NCBI GenBank assembly: GCA_025200525.1
Contig: CM045762.1
Coordinates: 108,908,734-108,972,733 of the forward strand
Direction of reading: 5' to 3'
Source: Camellia lanceoleosa
Lineage: Eukaryota; Streptophyta; Magnoliopsida; Ericales; Theaceae
Length of the DNA: 64,000 bases
A program made the translations under genes and the position numbers. Positions 46,323 through 56,085 of the stretch are shown here, in pieces. A model generated the notes under the pieces. The model ran no database searches and was not told where the DNA came from. It saw only the letters and a list, made by a program, of their open reading frames with translations. Positions within the stretch are counted from its first letter, which is position 1. The number at the start of each line of letters is the position of its first letter.

Positions 46323-48275
46323 ACTAGTTTGCTCAAATTGAAACAATTCAATTTTATGTTTATTTTTTTTAAAAAGGGTTTGAATTTGATACTTGACAAA
46401 GTGGGCTTAAAGTTTGTGAATTTGCCACTACAAAGTGAGCTTAAAAACATACAATCTTTGAATCATTCCAATTTTAAGTAACAAGCCTTCATCCACAGGC
46501 ATTCAAACAGTTTATCACTTAATCAATTAGCCTCATGGTAGGATGCTAAACATAATAAGCAAATCACACACAAATGGGATGCTAAAGCATAAAAACTCAC
46601 AGATTGACCGACGTCCCTCAAACAACTACAAAACAAAGTTAGTAAAATATGCATGATCTTATATACAGAAACCTAATGCAATTCACTCATGAGATGCACT
46701 AAAGATTCGGCTTCTAGAATATGGCATGTGAATCATCTCAAAACATACGATAGCGTACATAATTACATAGGAATTGATTAAATCCACACATGTAAATGTA
46801 GCCGAATCTTAATGCATGAGACATAAATGTAAAGTATGGATATGCATGACATGTCAGATATATACATACACACAGTTCGGAAAAGCGATAAAAGAATGGG
46901 ATAGAAAGAAGCGGGTGGGGGGGATTATTACAACACAAAAATTATTACAGATCCGAATAAAGGAGGAGGGAGAAATAATAAAATAAAATAAAATCTCACA
47001 AAACACTCGAAATAAAAATAAAATAAAGAACTTCATCGCTAGCACAAAAATCCATATGTCTTCAATCTCTTAGACCTGCACGCCTCAGCCCATGTCAATT
47101 CAATGGAGGTCCTGCCACTTCATCTCTATTTAATCATATGGGCCCAACCCAAAATAACTTAGCTTGCAAGCCCAAAGGTGTGAGTTCACTTTGATCTACT
47201 AAACATCTATTAAGCACATAGCAGAATTGGCCCAATTCCACAACCACCAAGAAGGCCATGGCCCAACATAAATAGATTTTTTATCTAGAAGCCATGTGAA
47301 CCCAACATAAACATTTATAACAATCTTATGTGAACCAACATAAACATTTTTTTTTGTTTAAAAACAAACATTTTTATTACCCACAATCCATACCCATGAA
47401 CACCCACTTATCTTTCTACTTCACCTTCTCTTTCCTCTCTGCTTTCTCTCTTTCTAAAGTAATTCACTCATCCCCTATGAACCACACCTCCCTCACCACC
47501 TTTTTTTTTTCTCTCTCTAGACACCCCTTTTTTTGTTTTACACCCATGAACCATCCTCAAAACCAAACACCCACACATGCTCACCCACTTACCACCTTTT
47601 CTATCTCTAAGTCGAGAGAGAGAGAGAGTGCATGGCAGTGTGCATGGTGTGTTGGGTCTGCCGTGTCTATCTATGCATGTATGTGCATGTGTCTATGCAT
47701 GTGTGTGTGGGTGTTGTGTGTTTGGTGGTGATTCTCCTTCCCTGTACTGCCCAGAGAGTGAGAGAGACCGAGAGAGTGAGAGAGCTCAGCCCCGGGAGCC
47801 CGAGCCTCCTGTGTGTGTGTGCTCTCTCTCTTTAAAACCGTGTGTGCATGTGTGTGTGAGAGTGCTCAGTGGTCTCCTCTCTCTCTCTCTACCCGTGTGT
47901 GTTCATTTTAGAGAGAGAGGGAGAGAGATTGATTAATGTGTGTGCTGTGTATGTGCTGGGTCTGCCGTGAGTGTGCCGTGTGCCTGGGTCTATGTGTTAA
48001 GAGAGAGAGATTGCAGTGTAGTGTGTGTGCTGTGTATGTGCTGGGTCTGCCGTGAGTGTGCTGTGTGCATGTTGACTGGGTGTGCCGTGTGCGTGAGTGG
48101 CTGAGTCTGTGTATGCTATGAGTGCCGAGAGGGAAAGCTGTGATCAAGGGTGGTGTGGTGTGTTAGCAGTGCCGTGTGTGGGTATGGTCTATCATGCATG
48201 GTGTGGTGTTGAGTGTGTGTTACAGTGTATGGGTTTATTCTTCAAACTCCAACCGAGAGAGAGAGAGACCAGGTT

Positions 48276-48308
<33 letters not shown>

Positions 48309-49167
48309 TGAGAGAGACCGTGTGTGTCGCTCCTCCCCTCTCCCCCCAGCTGCTGCCGTATATGAATCACATATATGCCTCTGTGTGATGTCTGTGGAAG
48401 GAGAGAGAGATCACCACCTCTATGGAGAACCCACCCCGAGAGAGAGAAGAGAGAGAGAGAGGTCTCTTTGTGTATGTGTATGTCCTAGAGAGCAGAGAGA
48501 GAACTAGTGCATGTCTTTGCCTTGCTGCCGTGTCAATCTGTATCTGTCTGGCAATCTGTGAATCATGTCTCCCCTCCCCAACTGTAATGAATGAAAAGAT
48601 ATATTAAAACAAACCCTCCCTTCATCATATTTCACCACCTACTCCCCTCCTTTTCTCTTTTTCAAAATTATCTTCACCTATTCCAATATGATGCCTCCTT
48701 TTTTTTTTTCTATATTCCCCCACTCACTCTAAAATCCTTTCCCACCGAAAAACTATCCCCTCCTCCTCCTTTCTCTTGTTTTTTTTTTTTTTTTATATCA
48801 CCCACTCTACCGAATTATATCACCCACTCCACCCACTAGCCATATATATTTGATTTTTTATTTTCTCCACTAAACCATCACATGATCCTATTAAAATATT
48901 GTGCATCATCACTCATTACCTTTCTTTTTCTTTTCTCTTTTTTTTATTTTCTATTTTTTTTCTTTTTTTTGTTTTTATTATTTTTTATCAAATATCACAT
49001 ACCAATTTATATAAACACACCTAAAAATTTGTACAAACACACAAAAATATTTTAATTTGACCAAAATGGGTGAGTTTCGAGATTAAAATTTCAATTTGAT
49101 TTTTCTGGTGAGGGTGGTCAAAATAAAATGCCCAAGTCTTAGGGCCGGTTAAAATGGGGTGTCTACA
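46323..49167 (-). repeat. Body of the putative solo LTR (outer part)
   Basis: No coding sequence is recognised. 47600-48560 is rich in (GAGA)n and (TGTG)n with a duplicated segment (TGTGCTGTGTATGTGCTGGG... at about 47941 and 48025, 84 bp apart). 48600-49000 is a pyrimidine/AT-rich run. Its right end is TGTAGACACCCC in minus sense. Confidence 0.65.
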
Positions 49168-49172
49168 CCGAT

Positions 49173-49692
49173 CCAAGCTCCTCAAGCCCACTGGATAACC
49201 TGCAAACAAGTTCAACGGGGAACGGGGTAGTCCCCCGGCGAACCCTCCGGTGTGTGAATTAGAAGAGGTAGTAGACAATGTAGCGAGAGAGAGAGAGAGA
49301 GATAGAAAACTTAACCTTCTTCTTGTCTTCAAGCTTTACTTATATCCTTTGGTAATCATTTCGCTGTCTCTGCCGTTCTGACCTCTCCGCCGAAAGCTTA
49401 CGCCGTGGTTCGTCTTGTTCAGGGTGAGGGGGTGCCATTCCGACTGAGAGGTGTTGTCACAATAAATCTTTGTGATGGGTCATTAATGGTGATGTCTTTG
49501 TGACAATAACTGCAGATCTTTGTCTGGCCGACGTGGCTGATTCGCACCGCCACGCGTGTGCAGGCATCATTGACCTTCCTGCCGCTTGGCCTCGGTGTCG
49601 GGTCTTACTAACCGGGTTGTGCAATGGGGTCTAAATGGTGGGCCTGGGTTTACTCACGGTGGGCTGTGGTCCTTGTGGGCCTATCCGTGTCA
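49173..49692 (-). repeat. 5' LTR of the minus-strand Tat element, outer fragment
   Basis: Collinear with 27987-28498 of the 3' LTR (GGATAACCTGCAAACAAGTT, TAGTCCCCCGGCGAACCCTC, GTGGGCCTATCCGTGTCA). With 34468-34506 it makes a 559-bp LTR. TSD copy AATGG follows. Confidence 0.93.
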
Positions 49693-50043
49693 AATGGTAT
49701 AACCTTTTGAACTAGGCATTTAGATGAAATTAGGACTGTAATCGAGCCGAGCCGAGCCGAGTTTTATTATGTTCGAGCTCGGCTCGTCCTATTATGAGAG
49801 TGTTCGAGCTCGGCTCGAGTTCGAAACGAGCCTATATATATGAGCTCGAGCTCGGCTCGTCTAAAATTTACACAGCTCGAGCTCGGCTCGTTATGGCTCG
49901 TTAGCCAAATAAAACAACCAAATAAATTTTAAATTTAAGTTATTGCTCGAGCTCCAGCTTAGCTCGAGCTCGGCTTGAGTTGTGCACAATTGCTCAAATG
50001 AACCACATAAGCAACGGAGGTCGTTGGCGCCACGAAGCAATTG

Positions 50044-50094
50044 TAAATATAGAGCCTTGTCTCCTTTGATTTTGTAAATGAACCGATGTGGGAT
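50044..50094 (-). promoter_or_regulatory. snRNA-type promoter core, minus strand
   Basis: The minus strand has the plant snRNA upstream sequence element ATCCCACATCG (50094-50084), then 32 bp, then TATATTTA (50051-50044). The spacing is close to the 33-35 bp typical of Pol II snRNA genes. No snRNA body is recognised downstream. Confidence 0.55.
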
Positions 50095-50129
50095 ACTTTC
50101 CTTGTCCCTTGTGAAGTTTGTTTGGGGTC

Positions 50130-50180
50130 ATCCCACATCGAATAACAATGGACGTGTGTGTGAGTGAGATCATTATAAAT
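50130..50180 (+). promoter_or_regulatory. snRNA-type promoter core 1, plus strand
   Basis: ATCCCACATCG at 50130-50140, a 33-bp gap, then TATAAAT at 50174-50180: the element pair and Pol II spacing of plant U1/U2/U4/U5 genes. Downstream CTCTTTGCTGCTGGACAATG (from 50196) resembles only weakly the 5' end of U4. Confidence 0.6.
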
Positions 50181-50222
50181 TGTTTTCATCTCTTACTCTT
50201 TGCTGCTGGACAATGCCTTGTT

Positions 50223-50274
50223 GTCCCACATCGAATGACAATTCCCGTGTGTGTGGGGTGAGATCATTATAAAT
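50223..50274 (+). promoter_or_regulatory. snRNA-type promoter core 2, plus strand
   Basis: GTCCCACATCG at 50223-50233, a 34-bp gap, TATAAAT at 50268-50274. It is a tandem copy (about 93 bp apart) of core 1, again followed by TCTTTGTTGCTGGACAATG. Confidence 0.6.
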
Positions 50275-50633
50275 TGTCTTCATCTCTTTGTCTTTGTTGC
50301 TGGACAATGCCTTAACAACTTCTACAATATAATTAATATAATATAATATATAAATATTATTATTATTATAATATAATATAATATTAAATATATAATATAA
50401 TATAATATATATTTAAAATATAAAAATATAAATTAATATTTATATTTTGAGCTCGCGAGCCTATTCGAGCCGAGCAATAGTAAGCTCGAGCTCGGCTCGT
50501 TTATTAATCGAGCTTGAAATTTAAGCTCGAGCTCGGCTCGTTTATTAATCGAGTCGAGTACGAACGAGCCTTAACGAGCCGAGCTCGAGCTTGTTCATGA
50601 ACAGCTCGGTTCGTTTGCAGCCCTAGATGAAAT

Positions 50634-51326
50634 AAGCATCAGTTGGAGTTATGGGCATTTGATTCCTTTCAGATTGCTAATTTACTATTTGAATTTTGAA
50701 GTGAAATAATGATATGGGATTTGATGGTTCAATTCAACCAATAATTGATGGATCCAGCTCTATCCTTTATAGATCTTGTTTAGGGATCATGCACTGCTCT
50801 AGATCATTCAGGTAGATATCACCAATACAGGGAATGGACCTTAGTAGCAGGAATCGTCTCAGATGGTGACGACTCTGAGGAAGAACCGCGATTCTGCGCT
50901 TCTGAGGAAGAATCGCAGCAGAATCGCGAATCTGACAAGAGGAAAACGCGAATATGATGCGAGAAGGAAGCACGCTTGAGAAGGCAAGGAGAGAACCTAG
51001 TTGCTGGCTTCGATCCTTTGTTCGACGACTTTGATCTCGTGCTGTTTGACTTCCCCTTTGAAGCCCTAGTCTTCGTCCCTCTCTTCGAAGCCCTAGGTCT
51101 TCGTCTCTCTCTTCTCTCACTCTCGATCTCCTCTTCGCCTCTGTTTGCTTCTCTCTTTCGTCTTTGGTTGCTTCTCTCTCTCTCTCTCTCGATCTATTAT
51201 ATTCTATCTCTCTCTCTCTCCCTTTTCATATTTGACTGTTTTATATAATATAATTTATAAATTATAATATTTATCATATATAATATAATTTATCATAAAC
51301 AATATAATTTTGAATAATGTTTGAGA
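50634..51326. other. FCLY intron 2 DNA, unclassified
   Basis: 50860-51160 is GC-richer with repeated GCGATTCTGC / GAGGAAGAATCGC and TTCGAAGCCCTAG pieces, then (CTCT)n at 51172-51222. Open frames on both strands match no known family. Confidence 0.4.
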
Positions 51327-51706
51327 GCTCGAATTTGGCCCTCCTAATCCCCAAAACGACGTCGTTTTGGGGATTTTTTTTCTTTTCTTTTTTCTTCTTC
51401 CATGTTCGACTCTGCAACAGCTCGGAGGGAGAGGGAGAGAGAGAGAGAGAGAAGAAGAGGGGAAGAGAGAAGAGATCGTCGCCCAGCCCGTCGCCGCCGA
51501 TCGCCTAGCCCGTCGCCCAGCTCCGATTGTCGCAGTAGCTCCGCCGTCGCCTCCGGCCCCACCTCCGCCTCCTCCCACTGTTATGGCCCCCTCCAATCCA
51601 CTCCTCCTCCTCCTCTTCCTTCCTCCTTATCTTCTTCTCTGCTTCTGAAAAAAAAAAAATCAAGATTAGGGGGATTCGGGGGAGCTCGTTTTCGAGCTCC
51701 CTAGCA
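51327..51706. mobile_element. Possible inverted-repeat element with AAAACGAC palindrome
   Basis: The left end GAGCTCGAATTTGGCCCTCC and the reverse complement of the right end (GGGAGCTCGAAAACGAGCTC) are related, enclosing a GA-rich and a GC-rich segment. At 51346-51375 a perfect 30-bp palindrome is centred on CCAAAACGAC|GTCGTTTTGG. No TSD was found, so the class is unknown. Confidence 0.45.
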
Positions 51707-53131
51707 CGGTCGTATAATTTTTATGTCAAAAATAAAAAATTATTTATTTTATCATATATAAAATATTATTTATTTATTATTTCTTTTTTATTTTTTTAAC
51801 AAAATTTATTATTTCTTAACTTTTTAACATATAATAAATAAAATAAATTATCTAATTGTTTAAAAGAAATCTATTTAAATCATATATAATAAAAAAAAAC
51901 TTAAAAAATTTATAAAATAAAGCATCTAATTTTTATTTATTATTTATTTTAACATAATTTATTATTCCTTATTTATTATAATATAAAATATAATTAATAA
52001 AAATAATACATAAGCACTTCTAATCTAAGACTCCTCTAAGTGGTCACGTTCCTCCGCTCCTGCTCCCGCTTCGTGCAACTAAGGAATGGACAAACTACCA
52101 ATTCCAGGAGGCCCAGAGATATGTAGTAATGGTAATGTCATCTTTATTAGGTGTTCATGCTTACTTGAAGTGACAGGGTAAACCAGACATTTCATTTATA
52201 GTCATTGATGACTCAGGTGCCCTGATTGATCAGAAGGTCTAGATTCTACACAGGCTTCCAATTTTTCCCCTCTATTGACAACAGAACTACTGTGGAAGTA
52301 CATGAAAGTGTAGACATGAAAATGAAATGTAGAAAGCAAACTCAATCCTGATTCCTGAATGTTGATTGCTTTTAATTTATGAAGTGATACAGATGCATCT
52401 GTTTGTAGTCAATAAATTTGATTAGTATGTAATTTTTGACAATATAGATTATGGTTAGATACACAGATCAAAACTTTGAAGTATTATATGAAGATAAACA
52501 ACAAGAGGAACAGTGAAATTGAAATGTAGTGACCATGAAGAAAACTAGTTACTATTAGTATTGTTTATGATATTGCATGCTGACTAGAAGAAGACGATTC
52601 ACACACACACACAAACACTATGAGATTCTTTCCATTTGAGCACTGAGTCAAGTATTCAATTAGATGTCTTAAAATCAATTTTTGATATAAAACAATTAGT
52701 AGTTAATTTGCAAAGACTACTATGAGATGAAAGAGATCCCAGTTACAATAGGCTGACTTCTGATTCAGCTTTCTCGTTTTTGCTTTCTTAACTTTTGGCA
52801 TAGTTCATGGATAATTGTTTCCCTTTACTGCATTTCTTTTTTCTTAAATGTATTTCTTTTGGTTTTAAGCATAAAATTTTAATGGGATAAAAGGTTTTCA
52901 AAATAAAAAGGTCTTAAGAAGTGCATTAATCTTCAAGGACTTAAAAGTTATTTAGACGAATAAGAACAAGAACTAAACCAGGTGAGGTGACAATTATGAG
53001 CATGGTTGCCATCTGACCATGTATCATTTATTGTTGTCTAATTGCGTAGTTTATTTATGCGTTGTGTGGCAAAATCACTAACTGACCGTGTTGATACATC
53101 CCATACCCTTATCTATCTATTGTTCAAGTGT
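51707..53131. other. AT-rich FCLY intron 2 DNA
   Basis: No gene or defined element. A short CA repeat lies at 52598-52611. Confidence 0.45.
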
Positions 53132-53141
53132 CTCACATGGG

Positions 53142-53743
53142 GAATTAGGATCCTCTACTTGCACTCTCTCCTTGCCTCCCTACTTTCAATGGTGGAGATG
53201 CACCTTAGGATAATCAAACAGTCCAGATTTGGCTATTTGAAAAAAAAAATTTTAAATAGGCAAATCTGGACCGTTGGATTATCCTATGGTGCATTTCCAC
53301 CATTGCAAGTAAGGAGTAGGGCTATCAATGGATCGGATTTAATCCGAATCCGACCCGAAAATCCAAATCCATTTACAAAAAATCCAATCCGGTAATCCGA
53401 TAATCTGAATCCGTTTCATCCGTTTATTAAATAGATTGAATATGCAAAAATCCAATCTGATCAAATTATTTTCAATTTGAATGAAGAAAACACAAAATGA
53501 AAAAAAAAAAAAATCAAATTATATAAAATTGTAGCTCAATAAATAAATAAATAAATTGGATCAGATTATCGGATCGGATATCCGAAATCATCGAATTCGG
53601 ATCCAGGTGATCTATAATCGAATATGAGCTAAACAGATTCAGATCGGATTCAGATTTTGACAGATCCGATCCGATCCAAATCCGATCCATTTACAAGCCT
53701 AGTAAGGAGGCAAGGAGAGAGTGCAAGTAGAGGATTTGGACTC
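53142..53743. mobile_element. Mutator-like MITE, about 209 bp, split by a hAT MITE
   Basis: The arms GGATCCTCTACTTGCACTCT and AGAGTGCAAGTAGAGGATTT are inverted repeats, continuing inward (AATGGTGGAGATGCACCTTA / TATGGTGCATTTCCACCATT, then GTCCAGATTTGGCTATTT / AAATAGGCAAATCTGGACC). A 10-bp direct repeat CTCACATGGG flanks it (53132-53141, 53744-53753), suiting the 9-10 bp TSD of Mutator-like elements. Confidence 0.82.
53317..53701. mobile_element. hAT MITE nested in the Mutator-like MITE
   Basis: Ends TAGGGCTATCAATGGATCGG and (reverse complement) TAGGCTTGTAAATGGATCGG. The 8-bp TSD GTAAGGAG is at 53309-53316 and 53702-53709. The body is made of GGATCGGAT/ATCCGATCC repeats. 385 bp, no coding capacity. 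Confidence 0.9.
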
Positions 53744-53821
53744 CTCACATGGGTACTTGATTTATTTTAAAGTGTTAATGTAGCATAGTTGAATTCTATA
53801 ATGTGAAAACACAAGGAATCT

Positions 53822-54176
53822 AGGTAGCGTTTGGTCGAGTTTTAGAATTATAATTTGAGAATAGAATTGTATTTTGAGTTTGTGAGTTTTGAAATTATGA
53901 TTTGAATGAAAAAATTTGTTTGGTTATGAGTTTTGAAGAGAGTTTTGAATTGAGTTTGAAAAGCTTGATGTGACATATGATATTTGATTAAAAAACTTAC
54001 AACTCATAACCAAACACACAACCCAAAATTCTATTCAAAGCTTATAAAAAAATTTAAAAAAAATTTGAAAATATTTTTTATTTAAAATATAAAAATAACG
54101 GATGGCAAAAAAAAAAAATGTTTCGGTCAAATGCAGGTGTAGAAATGATTTTTGAAAACTAAAACCAAACGTAGCA
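53822..54176. mobile_element. Foldback MITE with GCGTTTGGT ends
   Basis: The left end GGTAGCGTTTGGTCGAGTTT and the right end AAAACCAAACGTAGC are inverted. A second inner pair (TTGGTTATGAGTTTTGAA / ACAACTCATAACCAAACAC) folds within. The TSD is not clear. Confidence 0.6.
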
Positions 54177-56068
54177 TTCAAATCAGTGGGTGGAAAATTG
54201 ATTACAAAGTCTCACCAAACACAGCCGTAGATTTTCAAAGAAACTATGGGTACTGTTTCTGAATGTCTGAACTGGATCAGCCATGCCAAGCCAAGATTTT
54301 TCTATTTCAGTACCAAACCTCCTTAATGTTGGTTTACAGTGAGTTAAAAACTCCTTGTTTTCTGCTTTAGGTTGATATGATTGTTGGCTGGAGAGCTAGT
54401 AGAATAATTTGGAAAGAAGTAAAAGTTTTTGGAATGTGGCTCCTTCATGCTTGATTTGTTGTGTATGGGAAAAAAAAATGGTGGTCTTTCAATGTTGCAG
54501 GGTGTCAATCCATAGAATGATTTGTTGGTTTTGCTTGATAGTTCAGTAACAGTGAGGGTGATTTGGCCCTTGTTACATTTCTTTTTTTTGGATTTTGCAG
54601 AGAATTCATATGCTCTTTGATATTTTTATAGTCTGTATGACTGTTGCAAAGTGGTTTTGGAGGTTTTTTCTTTGGGTGAGGTGGTGGGAATGAAATGCCA
54701 TTCCACCCTTTGATGATGTTTAGAAGTAGAGTAATAATGTCTGAAGGGCTTTGAAGTTCTTATGAAAGAACGGAACATATAAATGAAGTTTGTTTGTTTT
54801 TTTCTAGTATGGTTGTAGTAAGCACATAAGTTTTGATTTATATAAATATATGGGTAGGGGAAAATAAATTATATGTTCAGAATGTTCTTACTGGATGGCT
54901 CTTATTTTTTGAATGCTTTTATAAGTGCATGGACTTGTATAATACACATGTAAAATTGTCCTATACTGCATGGACTTTGCCTCAAATATGAATGTCCTAT
55001 ACTGCGCAGGACAACCTAAATTTTTATGAATAAATTTCAACCCTTTTCTATACTTGTAGGTAATCCAATATGCTCTTCTCGCGGTAGTGGCTTCGGTTCT
55101 ACCTAAGGTTGCACATACTAGTCATGAAATTGCTAACCTATGTTAGTCCTCACACTAACAACATAATCTCCTCAGAAATGTTACTCAGCAAAGAAGTTTA
55201 TATTTATGGTTGGCTGTTAAAGTTGAGTTGACATCCCTTTCCACATCTAATAAAATCTTTGGAGTTACATACTAAATATGCTGATCTGTGTGTCATACCA
55301 ATGGAGTTTTTATACATGGCAATTTACAATCCCTTACAATTCCATTTAGGTCATAAAAAATAATTCTTTGTTGGTAACATAATAATACAGCTGATTTAAA
55401 AAAAAAATTATATATATATATATAGGAGAAGCAATGGAATAAGAGAGATTCCAAAGTGAAAGTACATTAGATACGTAGTTATAAGTGCCTATGGCTGTGG
55501 ACTTAATAGAACCTCATCGGTTTATATAAAGACCCTTTCCTAATAAATACGAAATTATCTGTGTAATGATAACCTTTTAATGCAGAAAGGGTGCTCTGTG
55601 TGAGTTATGATCTAATAAATTAATAAATGTTGTGCATTGATATTGTAGGAAGCATATGGTTTGCAACAAAAAGAGTTTGTTTGTTATCATGGTCTTGCAT
55701 TATAGATGAATGTGAGACCAGAGTGTTTTGAATAGATTTTTTTCTCGTCGGGATAAAAATAAGGTTTGTGTAAGTTGTCTGTGATCCAAAGGTCTCCACT
55801 TAAGAGGCTTGAGCTTTAAAGAAGATTAAAAACTATGTTGTCTCTACCTTGTTTTCTAAAGTAATTAATAAATCCTTTGACACTTAATGGGGATCTTGGA
55901 TGTGATTTGATTGCATTTGTTGCAGTAAGTTTGTGTAATTGCAGCTAACAAAATAAACTCAAGTTTGTATGCTATATTTTGTGATTGTGGGTATACTTCC
56001 AATGAATCTGCAGAAGTTAGGTCCAAAGATCTTAAATTGTGTTTTAATTTGATGCTTGATGTGACCAA
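54177..56068. other. FCLY intron 2 DNA without recognised features
   Basis: AT-rich with no repeat ends or coding sequence that I can defend. An (AT)n run lies at 55409-55424. Confidence 0.45.
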
Positions 56069-56085
56069 GAGTATAAATCTTGTGA
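56069..56085 (+). repeat. LINE target-site duplication, 17 bp
   Basis: GAGTATAAATCTTGTGA here and again at 59169-59185, on either side of the LINE. Confidence 0.93.

Larger units (their letters stand above)
34507..49167 (-). mobile_element. Putative large solo LTR nested in the 5' LTR; itself split by a CACTA element
   Basis: Bounded by TGTAAC...CTACA with a perfect TSD CCGAT at 34502-34506 and 49168-49172. Removing the CACTA insertion (34931-46319 plus one CAT) leaves about 3.27 kb. In minus sense it starts TGTAGACACCCCATTTTAA and ends GGGCATGTTACA, with AATAAA-type signals about 120-140 bp before the end, as at an LTR R/U5 region. No gag/pol and no internal second LTR copy were seen. A solo LTR of a large Ty3-type element is the simplest reading; a coding-less LARD-type element is possible. 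Confidence 0.75.
27953..49692 (-). mobile_element. Tat-lineage LTR retrotransposon, internally deleted, in FCLY intron 2; interrupted by nested elements
   Basis: Minus-strand element of about 7.1 kb once the nested insertion (34507-49172) is removed. In element order: 5' LTR (49692-49173 joined to 34506-34468), primer site, gag (34366-33280), the last 80 codons of integrase (33273-33022), a tandem array, an antisense extra ORF (29275-31707 on the plus strand), a second array and the 3' LTR (28498-27953). Protease, RT, RNase H and most of integrase are deleted. It lies antisense to FCLY. Non-autonomous elements of this kind would depend on a relative for pol functions. Confidence 0.88.
49731..50625. 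mobile_element. hAT non-autonomous element, 895 bp
   Basis: Ends TAGGACTGTAATCGAGCC and (reverse complement of the right end) TAGGGCTGCAAACGAACC. A perfect 8-bp TSD GATGAAAT lies at 49723-49730 and 50626-50633. GAGCTCGAGCTCGGCTCG repeats fill both arms. There is no transposase. The centre holds snRNA-type promoter cores and an AT-rich tract (about 50318-50440). Confidence 0.92.

Noticed and set aside
47577..48507. Several open frames of 79-136 codons
   Set aside because: They read through (GAGA)n and (TGTG)n tracts within the putative solo LTR.
50196..50220. A U4 snRNA gene downstream of the snRNA-type promoter core
   Set aside because: Only about 20 bases resemble the U4 5' end, and the body and Sm site are absent.
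51255..51704. Five overlapping open frames on both strands of 63-113 codons
   Set aside because: They arise from GA-rich and GC-rich DNA in an inverted-repeat element; none matches a known family.
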